Of a stretch of 64,000 bases of DNA, positions 44,003 to 52,865 are shown piece after piece. Position numbers and translations under genes: made by a program. The notes beneath the pieces are model-generated. The model saw nothing but the letters and a program-made list of their open reading frames with translations, did no database searches and was not told the DNA's origin. This stretch comes from Thalassospira lucentensis (GTDB taxonomy: Bacteria > Pseudomonadota > Alphaproteobacteria > Rhodospirillales > Thalassospiraceae): positions 147,486-211,485 of the forward strand of contig NZ_LPVY01000020.1 in assembly GCF_001613805.1 (NCBI RefSeq), written 5' to 3'. Position 1 is the stretch's first letter. Every line of letters starts with the position of its first letter.

Positions 44003-47000
44003 TTATTCCGCGGCTTTCAGATGTTCCGGCGGGTTGCGGAACTGTTCAAGCAGTTCGGCCTCGCGGGTTTTGACCTTGTCGATATTGCCATCCTTGATAT
44101 GGCCATAACCCCGGATCTGTTCGGGCAGGGCCAGAAGGGCGTTGGCAATCCGCGCATTGTCATGGTTAAGGCCAGTGATGACCTCGGTGACCAGTGCCTC
44201 GTAATCGGCGATCAATTGACGTTCCATTTTGCGTTCATGGGTCCGGCCGAACGGATCGAGTGCCGTGCCGCGCAGGAACTTGAATTTGGCGAGAATGCCA
44301 AAGGCGTTCATCATCCACGGACCGAAGGCCTGCTTTTTCAGGTGGCCGGTTTCCGGGTCCCTGTCGGCAAGGGCCGGTGGGGCCAGATGGAACCGGATTT
44401 TGTAATCGCCGGTGAAGTTCTTGGCGAGTTTGGCCCTGAAAGCCGGATCGGTATAAAGACGGGCGACTTCATACTCGTCCTTGTAGGCGAGCAGTTTGAA
44501 GTAATATTTCGCCACCGTCCGGGCGAGATCATCACCGCCATCAAGACGTTTTTCCGTCGCCGCAACCCTGTCGACCAGTGCGACAAACCGGTTGGCATAG
44601 GATGCGTTCTGATAATCGGTCAGGAAGGCCTTGCGTTTGGCAACCATGTCGGAAAGCGTGGTGGCAATCGGATGTGCCTCCGCCTCGTTCGGGCCGATGA
44701 CATCAAGCACGCGTTTCGGATCATGGGCAAACAGGCGACCCCAATAGAAGGACTGCTTGTTCATATCAATCGCGACACCGTTCAGATCAATCGCCTGCAT
44801 CAGGGCTTCTTCGGTGATCGGGATCAGGCCGCGCTGCCATGCAACACCCAGCATGAACAGGTTGGTGGCAATCGAATTGCCCATCAGGCGGGTGGCGATG
44901 TCGCTGCCTTCGACGAAGTTCACCGCATCAGCACCGCAGGCGTCCGAGATGACCTTCATATGTTCGTTCGATTTCAGCTGGAAATCGGGGTTGCGGGTAA
45001 AGGCACCGGTGACGGTTTCGTGGGTGTTGATCACGGCCTGGGTAAAGTTGCGGCGCATCTTGGCAAGGCCTTCGAAGCTTGCCGCGACCAGAAGATCACA
45101 GCCCAGCACCACATTGGCTTCGCCCGCCGGAATGCGTGCGGCATGGAGTTTTTCCTGCGTATCGGCAAAGCGGATGTGGCTTACGACCGCACCGCCTTTT
45201 TGGGCCAACCCCGCCATATCAAGGCCGACAATTCCCTTGCCCTCGATATGGGCGGCCATGCCAAGCAGGGCACCGATGGTCACGACACCCGTGCCGCCAA
45301 CACCCGTGATCAGAACCGACCACGGATCGGTGATATCGGGCAGGGTCGGGCGCGGCAGGCTGGCGAAGATGGCATCGCCCGCATTACCGCTTTTGGCGGC
45401 GGCTTCGGGTTTGCGCAAGGAACCACCTTCGATGGTGACGAAGCTTGGGCAGAAGCCATTCAGGCAGGAGAAATCCTTGTTGCAGGCCGACTGGTCAATG
45501 GCGCGTTTGCGGCCAAATTCGGTTTCGACCGGCACGACGGCCAGGCAGTTGGATTTTTCACCGCAATCGCCGCAGCCTTCGCAGACCAGATCGTTGATGA
45601 AGACGCGTTTGGGCGGATCGACCATCAGTTTGCGTTTGCGACGGCGGCGTTTTTCAGCCGCACAGGTCTGATCAAAGATCAGGATGGTCACACCTTCGAT
45701 TTCACGCAGTTCTTTCTGGGTGTTTTCCAGTTCGTCGCGATGACGGATATCAACACCATCGGCAAAGTGCGATGCGACCGGATATTTATCGGGTTCATCG
45801 GACAGAACGACGATGCGTTTCACCCCTTCATCGGCCATCTGGCGGGTGATCTGCGGCACGGTCAGCGGACCGTCAACCGGTTGGCCCCCGGTCATGGCGA
45901 CCGCATCGTTAAACAGGATTTTATAGGTGATGTTGACACCGGCCGCGACGGCGGCGCGCACCGCAAGCGACCCGGAATGGTAATAGGTGCCATCGCCAAG
46001 GTTCTGGAAAACGTGCTTTTCATTGGTGAATGGTGCCTGCCCGATCCAGGTGACGCCTTCGCCGCCCATATGGGTAAAGGTTTCGGTCGAACGGTCCATC
46101 CAGTTGACCATGTAATGGCACCCGATTCCGGCCATGGCGCGGCTGCCTTCGGGCACCTTGGTGGAGCTGTTATGCGGGCAACCCGGGCAGAACCACGGAA
46201 TGCGCGCGACATCCGGGCGCGGTTCGGCGATTTCGCGTTCTTTCTGTTCCAGCCAGTCGATGCGTTCGTGGATTTTCGGGCTGTCATAGAAACGATTGAT
46301 GCGCTGTGCGAGGACAACCGCGATGCGCGCCGGGGTCAGTTCATCCATCGAGGGCAGAATCCATTCGCCCTTTTCATCGAATTTGCCGATCACGGTCGGG
46401 CGGACATCTTCGCGCCAGTTATAAAGCTGTTCCTTGACCTGATTTTCCATCACCGCGCGTTTTTCCTCGACGACGATGATTTCCTCAAGGCCCATGGCAA
46501 ATTCGCGCACATCGTCACGGTTGAGCGGCCAGCTCATGCCGACCTTCAGCACGCGGATGCCGATTTTGGCAGCATCGGCCTCGGATATGCCAAGGTCATC
46601 GAATGCCTGCATGACATCAAGATAGGCCTTGCCGGTCGTGATGATGCCAAGCCGTGCATTCGGGCTGTCGATGACGGTTTTGTTCAGCTTGTTGGCGCGG
46701 GCATAGGCAAGGGCGGCATAGAGTTTGTATTTCATCAGGCGGTGTTCCTGATCCTTTGGCGTGTCGGGCCAACGGATATGGAGCCCGCCTTCGGGCATGT
46801 CGAAATTATCGGGGATGACCGGCGTGATGCGATCGGGCGCGACATCGACCGCCGCCGAACTTTCAACCGTTTCGGCGATGGTTTTCATCGCGACCCAGCA
46901 ACCGGAATAGCGGCTCATGGCCCAGCCATGGATCCCGAAATCAAGGATATCCTGAACCCCGGACGGGTTCAGAACCGGGATTTGCGCATCGATAAAGGCA

Positions 47001-47485
47001 TATTCGGTCTGATGGGGCAGGGTGGATGATTTGCAGGAATGGTCATCACCGGCCAGAACCAGAACGCCGCCATGTTTTGACGTACCGGCATAGTTGGCGT
47101 GTTTGAAAACATCGCCCGACCGGTCAACGCCCGGTCCCTTGCCATACCACATGCCAAAGACGCCATCATATTTGGCGTCCTTGTACATATTGACCTGCTG
47201 GCTGCCCCAGACGACGGTGGCGGCAAGGTCTTCGTTCACACCGGCCTGAAATTCGATCTGCTGTCGGGTCAGGAATTTTTTGGCGCGCCAAAGCTGCTGA
47301 TCAAGGCCGCCGAGTGGTGATCCGCGATAACCGGAAATACATCCGGCGGTATTGAGGCCTGCGCGCGCGTCAAGCTGGCGCTGCATCAGGGGCAATCGAA
47401 CCAACGCCTGGATACCGGTCAAATAGACCCGGCCTTCTTCAAGCGTATATTTGTCATCAAGGCTAATTGCCGCCAATTGTGCCAT
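44003..47485 (-). CDS. indolepyruvate ferredoxin oxidoreductase, fused alpha-gamma subunits
   Basis: A 1160-residue cytoplasmic enzyme that oxidatively decarboxylates aryl-2-oxo acids (from Trp, Phe, Tyr) to aryl-acyl-CoA with ferredoxin. Order: TPP-binding alpha part (GCISGYRGSPLGGLDQQLWRA near the start; PWFCPGCPHNSSTKVPEGSRAMAGIGCHYM mid-protein), a ferredoxin-like cysteine segment (VCEGCGDCGEKSNC, then CNKDFSCLNGFCPSF), and a C-terminal gamma part starting GVGGTGVVTIGALLGMAAH. ATG 47485 follows GGGAG; a frame to 47608 adds atypical residues. Monocistronic. Confidence 0.92.
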   Translation of the reverse strand: MAQLAAISLDDKYTLEEGRVYLTGIQALVRLPLMQRQLDARAGLNTAGCISGYRGSPLGGLDQQLWRAKKFLTRQQIEFQAGVNEDLAATVVWGSQQVNMYKDAKYDGVFGMWYGKGPGVDRSGDVFKHANYAGTSKHGGVLVLAGDDHSCKSSTLPHQTEYAFIDAQIPVLNPSGVQDILDFGIHGWAMSRYSGCWVAMKTIAETVESSAAVDVAPDRITPVIPDNFDMPEGGLHIRWPDTPKDQEHRLMKYKLYAALAYARANKLNKTVIDSPNARLGIITTGKAYLDVMQAFDDLGISEADAAKIGIRVLKVGMSWPLNRDDVREFAMGLEEIIVVEEKRAVMENQVKEQLYNWREDVRPTVIGKFDEKGEWILPSMDELTPARIAVVLAQRINRFYDSPKIHERIDWLEQKEREIAEPRPDVARIPWFCPGCPHNSSTKVPEGSRAMAGIGCHYMVNWMDRSTETFTHMGGEGVTWIGQAPFTNEKHVFQNLGDGTYYHSGSLAVRAAVAAGVNITYKILFNDAVAMTGGQPVDGPLTVPQITRQMADEGVKRIVVLSDEPDKYPVASHFADGVDIRHRDELENTQKELREIEGVTILIFDQTCAAEKRRRRKRKLMVDPPKRVFINDLVCEGCGDCGEKSNCLAVVPVETEFGRKRAIDQSACNKDFSCLNGFCPSFVTIEGGSLRKPEAAAKSGNAGDAIFASLPRPTLPDITDPWSVLITGVGGTGVVTIGALLGMAAHIEGKGIVGLDMAGLAQKGGAVVSHIRFADTQEKLHAARIPAGEANVVLGCDLLVAASFEGLAKMRRNFTQAVINTHETVTGAFTRNPDFQLKSNEHMKVISDACGADAVNFVEGSDIATRLMGNSIATNLFMLGVAWQRGLIPITEEALMQAIDLNGVAIDMNKQSFYWGRLFAHDPKRVLDVIGPNEAEAHPIATTLSDMVAKRKAFLTDYQNASYANRFVALVDRVAATEKRLDGGDDLARTVAKYYFKLLAYKDEYEVARLYTDPAFRAKLAKNFTGDYKIRFHLAPPALADRDPETGHLKKQAFGPWMMNAFGILAKFKFLRGTALDPFGRTHERKMERQLIADYEALVTEVITGLNHDNARIANALLALPEQIRGYGHIKDGNIDKVKTREAELLEQFRNPPEHLKAAE

Positions 47486-47917
47486 GACCAGTCTCCCTCG
47501 GGATCTCTCTCTGATTGCGGGGTCGTGTGGGCCAGTTGCGCTGCTTTTATTGATATAAGTTTGCGCGCAGCGTTTTGGTATGGCCCGTAAAATTCTCTTT
47601 GCGGTCATTGGCGTTCCGGCTTTGGCGTTTGGTCGGGACGGATCGCTGTCTGACAGGATAATGGTAATGAATGCTGACCTTTTTTCAAATCAACTCGCAT
47701 TGCAATGTGCAAAACGCTTGATTGCATAGGTTGACGTTGGGTCAACTTAATATTTACTTATTCCGGTACCGATTTATGCGCAATTTTATTGCGAACATGC
47801 TGCGACGCGAAATTTCGGCTGTGGCCGAGTCCGGGCTCGGCAATGGGGAAACGGGGTGTTAGTCTCGTGTCGGGTTTGGGTGCTTTAGGGGTTTGACCCT
47901 GAAAGCAGGAGCATGAA
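47486..47917. other. intergenic region between IOR and the VOC gene
   Basis: About 430 bp without a gene, forming the divergent promoter region. It contains a GTTGAC-N5-GTCAAC dyad (47730-47746) and a 10-bp palindrome CATTGCAATG (47698-47707) in an AT-rich segment, both candidate regulator sites. Confidence 0.55.
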
Positions 47918-48358
47918 ATGGATCAACGTGTATCGCTGATTACGCTTGGCGTTGCGGACCTTGACCGGTCGCGGCGGTTTTACGAAGACGGACTTGGCTG
48001 GAAAGTTACCCAGATGGTCGAGGGGCAGGTGGTTTTCTATCAGTTGTCCAACGGGCTGGCGCTTGGCCTGTTTGGCCGGGAAGATTTGATCAAGGACGGG
48101 TTGTTTGATGATGATACCGGTGCCCGTTTTGCCGGTCTGACGATTGCCTATAACACGCGTGACGAGGCCGAGGTCGATGCGGTGATGGCAGAGGCAAAGA
48201 AAGCCGGTGCCGTCATTCAGAAACCGGCGGAAAAGGTGTTCTGGGGCGGGTATTCGGGATATTTCCGCGATCCGGACGGGCATGCCTGGGAAGTGGCGTA
48301 TAACCCGTTCTGGGAACTGGATGCCAAGGGTAACCTGACGATCCCGCAGCCGGATTGA
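47918..48358 (+). CDS. VOC (glyoxalase) family protein
   Basis: A 146-residue single VOC protein: ITLGVADLDRSRRFYEDGLGWK at the start, FYQLSNGLALGLFGRE, and the closing YSGYFRDPDGHAWEVAYNPFW. It resembles lactoylglutathione-lyase-like and dioxygenase-like proteins of unknown substrate. AGGAG lies 8 bp before ATG 47918. Monocistronic with its own terminator. Confidence 0.84.
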   Translation: MDQRVSLITLGVADLDRSRRFYEDGLGWKVTQMVEGQVVFYQLSNGLALGLFGREDLIKDGLFDDDTGARFAGLTIAYNTRDEAEVDAVMAEAKKAGAVIQKPAEKVFWGGYSGYFRDPDGHAWEVAYNPFWELDAKGNLTIPQPD

Positions 48359-48377
48359 TTTTTGACTGCGCCACTAA

Positions 48378-48410
48378 AAAAGGCCCTGCTGATAATCAGC
48401 AGGGCCTTTT
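48378..48410. terminator. bidirectional intrinsic terminator
   Basis: AAAAGGCCCTGCTGA (48378-48392) pairs perfectly with TCAGCAGGGCCTTTT (48396-48410) around TAA. Shared by the convergent VOC and benE genes. Confidence 0.94.
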
Positions 48411-48413
48411 GTT

Positions 48414-49598
48414 TTAGCTGGCTTTATCCTTGCGCAGATGGGTCAGGAAATGGATCAGCCCCCCGGCCAGCAATCCCCAGAACGCCCCGGCAACCCCGAA
48501 AAAGGATAGACCGGCGGCGGTGACAAGGAAGGTTACGGCGGCGGCTTCGCGGGCGTCATCATCCTTGAACGCGGCAACCACCGATCCGGAAAACGCCCCG
48601 ATCAGGGCAAGGCCCGCGACCGCTTCGATCAGGATCGAGGGGGCCAGACTGACAAAGGCGGTGACAAGACCTGCCAGCAAGCCGAACAGGATGTAAAACA
48701 CCCCGCCAAAGGCCGCGGCCCAATACCGTTTTTTCGGATCGGGATGGGCGTCTTCGCCCGCACACAGGGCGGCGATGATGGCGGCAAGGTTGACGGCATG
48801 CCCGCCAAAGGGGGCGGCAAGTAACGAGAAAAAGCCGGTGGTGGCAAAAAGCGGGCCGGGCGGGGTATCGTAATTATTGGCGCGCAAAACGGCCGTGCCG
48901 GGAATGTTTTGCGATGCCATGGTGACGATAAACAAGGGCAGGGCAATGCCGACCAGACCGGCCAGTGTGAATTCCGGCATGACGAATTCGACCGGCGGCA
49001 CGATGGCGCCGCCAAGGCTGCCAAGCGTATTTTCGGGAAACTCGACGCCGACCACCATCACAATGATGAAGGCCAGCAAGGCCGCAGGCACGGCAAACAG
49101 GCGGTTGATCCGCCCGACCACCAGCCAGGCAATGACAATCGGCAGGCCAAGAAGCGGATTGAAGGCAACCGCCTTGATAGGTGCCAGACACAGACCCAGC
49201 AACACACCGGCCAGCATGGCATTGGCAAGCGGGGCGGGAATGGCGGCAACCGCACGGCCAAGCGGCTTCCAGATGCCGCAAATGATGATCAGGATCGCGC
49301 AAACAATAAATGCCCCGACCGCCACGGCAAAACCGCCGTCAATCGCGCCCGATGTTGCCAGCAATGCCGCACCGGGGGTGGACCATGCGATGCTGATCGG
49401 CATGCGGGTGCGCAATGACAGATAGATCGAGCACAGACCCATCGCGACCGATAGCGCCATCAGGCCCGATGCGGCCTGATCGGGCGTTGCACCAACGGCA
49501 CCAAGCCCCTGAAGGACGACGGCAAAGGAACTGGCCGATCCGACAAAGGCGGCAAGAATACCCATGAACAGGTTTTGGGGCGAGATATCGCGCAGCAT
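48414..49598 (-). CDS. benE: benzoate/H+ symporter family protein (BenE)
   Basis: A 394-residue inner-membrane protein with about twelve helices. BenE signatures are FVGSASSFAVVLQGLGAVGATPDQAASGL near residues 17-45, TRMPISIAWSTPGAALLATSGAIDGG near 63-88 and FGGHAVNLAAIIAALCAGEDAHPDP near 263-287. Likely an aromatic-acid or related anion symporter; there are no catabolic genes nearby, so benzoate itself is not assured. GGAG precedes ATG 49598. Confidence 0.88.
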   Translation of the reverse strand: MLRDISPQNLFMGILAAFVGSASSFAVVLQGLGAVGATPDQAASGLMALSVAMGLCSIYLSLRTRMPISIAWSTPGAALLATSGAIDGGFAVAVGAFIVCAILIIICGIWKPLGRAVAAIPAPLANAMLAGVLLGLCLAPIKAVAFNPLLGLPIVIAWLVVGRINRLFAVPAALLAFIIVMVVGVEFPENTLGSLGGAIVPPVEFVMPEFTLAGLVGIALPLFIVTMASQNIPGTAVLRANNYDTPPGPLFATTGFFSLLAAPFGGHAVNLAAIIAALCAGEDAHPDPKKRYWAAAFGGVFYILFGLLAGLVTAFVSLAPSILIEAVAGLALIGAFSGSVVAAFKDDDAREAAAVTFLVTAAGLSFFGVAGAFWGLLAGGLIHFLTHLRKDKAS

Positions 49599-49684
49599 GG
49601 TGGCTCCGTCAAACAGGTAAAACGGATGGATGGGAAATGCGGTGGCAGCGCAGTGAATTTAGTGGCATGGCGCGATACAGACCA

Positions 49685-49727
49685 GAAAAAAAGAAAGCCC
49701 CACAGGCATTTGCCGGGGGCTTCTTTG
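49685..49727 (-). terminator. intrinsic terminator of the general stress protein gene
   Basis: AAGCCCC (49695-49701) pairs with GGGGCTT (49716-49722) with a short inner GGCA/CCG extension. The minus strand continues into a run of seven T residues. Confidence 0.8.
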
Positions 49728-49773
49728 GTAGAAGGTTATTCAGGGCAGGTGACAATAGCGGTAGGGATGGTGG

Positions 49774-50349
49774 TCAAAGCATATCGCGCTTGGTGTGCGG
49801 ATTTGCCACCTCATGGGTGCCGATCAGTTTGGCCTGATGGCGGGCAAGGATGTCTTTGGCGCGGTTTTCCTTTGTCTCGTCGGGGGTCTGTACCCAAAGC
49901 AGCAAACCACCATGATCCAGTTCGTCCTGCAATTCACCGGAATATCGTTTGCCGATCATGGCCGCGACCACACCGCCCGCCGCAGCACCAACGCCGCCTG
50001 CCCCGACAATGGCCGCGATGGTCAGGGCAATCGGGCCGCCTGCGGCAATCATGACACCGGCCGCGCCAAAGGCGGCGGCATACATGGGGGCACCGACCAG
50101 AACGCCCTCGGCATTGCCAATCGGAGTGGGCGCGGTATAGGCGAGCGGGGGCATGTCGGGATCGTTTTCGATATCCTCGACCTTGCGATAGATATGGCCC
50201 AGTTTGTCCTCGATGGTGCGTTCGGTCGCAAGCAGGCTTAGGTCGGAATGTTTGAAACCGGCTTCCTCCAGATCCTCTGCAGTTTTTTGCAGGGCGGGAA
50301 GGTCATCAAAAACGCCAACGGTTTCGTTTCGGGTCCTGAGGATGGACAT
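49774..50349 (-). CDS. general stress protein with glycine-zipper membrane segment
   Basis: A 191-residue protein. The N terminus (VGVFDDLPALQKTAEDLEEAGFKHSDLSLLA) resembles the YflT/DUF1269-type general stress fold. The middle (about 80-135) is a long Gly/Ala-rich hydrophobic stretch typical of glycine-zipper proteins. The C-terminal segment is GGLLLWVQTPDETKENRAKDILARHQA. It probably associates with the membrane. GGAGG is seven bases before ATG 50349. Monocistronic. Function not known beyond stress links in relatives. Confidence 0.78.
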   Translation of the reverse strand: MSILRTRNETVGVFDDLPALQKTAEDLEEAGFKHSDLSLLATERTIEDKLGHIYRKVEDIENDPDMPPLAYTAPTPIGNAEGVLVGAPMYAAAFGAAGVMIAAGGPIALTIAAIVGAGGVGAAAGGVVAAMIGKRYSGELQDELDHGGLLLWVQTPDETKENRAKDILARHQAKLIGTHEVANPHTKRDML

Positions 50350-50452
50350 TTGTGGCCTCCTTTTTATTGAAAGGCTCCCTTAAGCCACCAACGTGCCGGT
50401 GTGGTTCTTGGTTCCGAATTTTTCCCGATCCAGTGAAATGCGGCAGAAAAGA

Positions 50453-50479
50453 CAACGGCACCCATCAAGGGTGCCGTTG
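50453..50479 (-). terminator. intrinsic terminator of the OmpA/MotA-like/MotB-like operon
   Basis: CAACGGCACCC (50453-50463) pairs perfectly with GGGTGCCGTTG (50469-50479). The minus strand runs on into TCTTTTC. It lies 21 bp after the last stop. Confidence 0.9.
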
Positions 50480-50500
50480 GTGATCTTTATGGTGCCGGTC

Positions 50501-51664
50501 TTACCGTTCGGTGATCTTGAATTCGATACGACGGTTTCGGCGATAGGCGATTTCGTCGTCGCGGTTATCAAGCGGCTGATATTCGCCAAAGCCCGCAGCA
50601 ACCAGCCGGTTTGGCGGAACGCCGCGTTCGATCAGGAACTTGACCACCGAAATGGCACGTGCCGCCGACAGTTCCCAGTTCGATGCGAATTTCAGGTTAC
50701 GGATCGGAACTTTATCCGTGTGACCATCAACGCGCATGACCCAATCAATATCGTCGGGGATTTCGGCCGAAATGGTTTTCAGTGTATCGCCAAGCTTTGC
50801 GAGCTGTTCCTGACCTTCTTCGCCAAGATCGGCGGAGCCGGATGTGAACAGGACTTCGGACTGGAAGACAAAGCGGTCGCCCACCACGCGGATATCCTGA
50901 CGGTCGCCCAGAACTTCGCGCAGGCGGCCAAAGAATTCCGAACGATAGCGCTGCAATTCGGCAACCTTGGTGGCAAGGGCGGCATTGAGGCGCTGTCCAA
51001 GATTGACGATCTGGGCCTGTTTGTCTTCGTTTTCGCGTTCGGAGACTTCAAGGGCAGCCTGGATTTTCTGAAGCTGCTGGCGCAGGGCCAGCATTTGCTG
51101 ATTGAGGGCCGCGACCTGTGCCTGTGCCTCGGTGCTGAGCTTTTTCTCGTCTTCAAGTTCGGCTGCGCGCGAGGCCAGCAGGGCGGAAAGTTCGGCAATG
51201 CGGCTTTCCTGATCGGCCATCTGTTCGTCGGCTTTTTCGCGTGCGGTGCTAAGCTCGGCCTCTTTTTCCTCGAGATTGGCGAGGGCGGCCAGAAGTTTCT
51301 TTTCCATCTCGTCAGCGGACAATTCGGCGGCTGAAAGCTGGCTTGCGAGGGCGGCGGCACGGTCACGCAATTCGTCGCGCTGGTCACTGGTGTTGGAAAG
51401 CTCGGTCGTGAGCTGTGTCAGTTCGAGTTCCATGCGCTGATTGTTGGTGCGTTCGAGCGACAGCAGGTTTGTCAGTTCGTTCACCTGTGCGGTGAGGTCG
51501 TTCAATGCCTGGTCACGCCCGGAAAGGGCAGCACCCAGATAGACCTGCGCAACGACGAAAATCATCAGCAGGAAAATGATCACCATCAACAGGGTGGCCA
51601 AGGCATCAACAAAGCCAGGCCAGGTGTTGACGTCGCGATTTCGGCGGCGTGACAACCCGGTCAT
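50501..51664 (-). CDS. MotB-like peptidoglycan-binding stator protein
   Basis: A 387-residue protein. One N-terminal helix (WPGFVDALATLLMVIIFLLMIFVVAQ) has an Asp at the position of the MotB proton-binding residue. Next is a coiled coil of about 200 residues rich in Ala, Gln, Leu and Glu, and a C-terminal OmpA/MotB peptidoglycan-binding domain (VDGHTDKVPI, LSAARAISVVKFLIERGVPPNRLVAAGFGEYQP). Starts four bases after the stop of the MotA-like gene, after GGAGG. It probably forms an ion-driven stator-type complex with that partner; not the flagellar pair by context. Confidence 0.85.
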   Translation of the reverse strand: MTGLSRRRNRDVNTWPGFVDALATLLMVIIFLLMIFVVAQVYLGAALSGRDQALNDLTAQVNELTNLLSLERTNNQRMELELTQLTTELSNTSDQRDELRDRAAALASQLSAAELSADEMEKKLLAALANLEEKEAELSTAREKADEQMADQESRIAELSALLASRAAELEDEKKLSTEAQAQVAALNQQMLALRQQLQKIQAALEVSERENEDKQAQIVNLGQRLNAALATKVAELQRYRSEFFGRLREVLGDRQDIRVVGDRFVFQSEVLFTSGSADLGEEGQEQLAKLGDTLKTISAEIPDDIDWVMRVDGHTDKVPIRNLKFASNWELSAARAISVVKFLIERGVPPNRLVAAGFGEYQPLDNRDDEIAYRRNRRIEFKITER

Positions 51665-51668
51665 GCGA

Positions 51669-52853
51669 TCAACCCTCCTCGGCGATCGCGGCGATGGTAC
51701 GGGCCAGAAGCTTGATCTCGCTTCTGATTTCCTGGGTCGATTGCTGACGGCCCATTGTCAGTTCCTCGCCAACGCGCGAAAGGGTGTTGTCGAGGGACCG
51801 GATATGGGCGCGTGTATTGTCATCAATGCCGAAGCTGCCGATTTTCATGGAATCGGAAAGCTGATCAAGGACCGGTTTCAGGTGCATCTGGTTTTCCGCC
51901 AGCTTGACCATAAGCTGTTGTTCGGCCTTCATCTGATCGGTCAGGGTCGAGAGTTTGTCGGCCAGATCGATCAGGGTGTTATGCGACTTGATCTGCGAGC
52001 TTTCGGACCGCTGTATCGAGTTTTGCAACCCTTCCATATTGTCCGCCATCTGTTCGATCAGGGCCGAAAGATAGGCCGGAACCGACTGTTCCCCATCCGA
52101 AACCGGACCGCCGGAAGACAGGCGGGTGAAGCCCGAAAGCCATTCTTCAAGTTCGTTAAAGAAGCGGTTCTGTGCCTGACCGGCCTGCATGTCGATCAGT
52201 CCAAGGGCGAGCGAACCTGCAAGACCGAAGAGCGAGGACGAAAACGCCGTTCCCATGCCGCCAAGCGGCTCGGCCAAGCCTTCCTTGAGTTCGTTGAACC
52301 ACAGATCAATATTCTGGCCCGAGCCGACATTGACATCCCCGATCACATTGGCGACCGAGTTGACGGTCTGAAGCAAGCCCCAGAAGGTACCGAGCAGACC
52401 AAGGAATACCAGAAGACCAACGACATAGCGCGACAGTTCGCGGCTTTCATCCAGACGGGAACGGATCGAGTCCAGAATGGTGCGCGTCGCCATGGTCGAG
52501 AGTTGCGGGCGGTCGCGGCGCTGTTCGGCCATCATGCGTGCCATCGGCAACAGCAGTTTTGGCGGAACCTGCGATGTCAGGCCGGGACGGTTGCGGCGGA
52601 AATCCTCGATCCAGGTGACTTCGGCCGAGAGGCTTGCGACCATACGGAACGTATAGATCACGCCGACGACAAACACGCCAAGGATCAAACCGTTCAGAAC
52701 CGCGTTGGCCATGAACGCATCGGACAAAGTCGGAAACAGCAATGCACCGACGGCAGCGATAACGGCGATGAAAATCCCCATCCGCGTCAGATAGCTTCCC
52801 GGTTTGGTAACAGCAGGAAGGGTTGCCATGCCGTTGGCCGAATTATTGCTCAT
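51669..52853 (-). CDS. MotA/TolQ/ExbB-like membrane protein
   Basis: A 394-residue membrane protein. Helices lie at about 25-45, 50-70, 150-170 and 200-220. The LLVFLGLLGTFWGLLQTVNSVANVI and GLAEPLGGMGTAFSSSLFGLAGSLALGLID pair is the MotA/TolQ/ExbB signature. A cytoplasmic tail of about 170 residues is predicted helical and coiled (SLSTLTDQMKAEQQ-type heptads). It would form the pentameric collar around the MotB-like partner. Twelve bases separate it from the OmpA-like gene upstream. No flagellar genes are near. Confidence 0.85.
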   Translation of the reverse strand: MSNNSANGMATLPAVTKPGSYLTRMGIFIAVIAAVGALLFPTLSDAFMANAVLNGLILGVFVVGVIYTFRMVASLSAEVTWIEDFRRNRPGLTSQVPPKLLLPMARMMAEQRRDRPQLSTMATRTILDSIRSRLDESRELSRYVVGLLVFLGLLGTFWGLLQTVNSVANVIGDVNVGSGQNIDLWFNELKEGLAEPLGGMGTAFSSSLFGLAGSLALGLIDMQAGQAQNRFFNELEEWLSGFTRLSSGGPVSDGEQSVPAYLSALIEQMADNMEGLQNSIQRSESSQIKSHNTLIDLADKLSTLTDQMKAEQQLMVKLAENQMHLKPVLDQLSDSMKIGSFGIDDNTRAHIRSLDNTLSRVGEELTMGRQQSTQEIRSEIKLLARTIAAIAEEG

Positions 52854-52865
52854 GACGGATCAATC

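Noticed and set aside
43991..47029. A 1012-codon open frame on the plus strand
   Set aside because: It lies wholly opposite the indolepyruvate oxidoreductase gene, whose protein has clear domains and motifs. The plus-strand product is composition-driven (Phe/Asp/Gly/His-rich) and has no family features.
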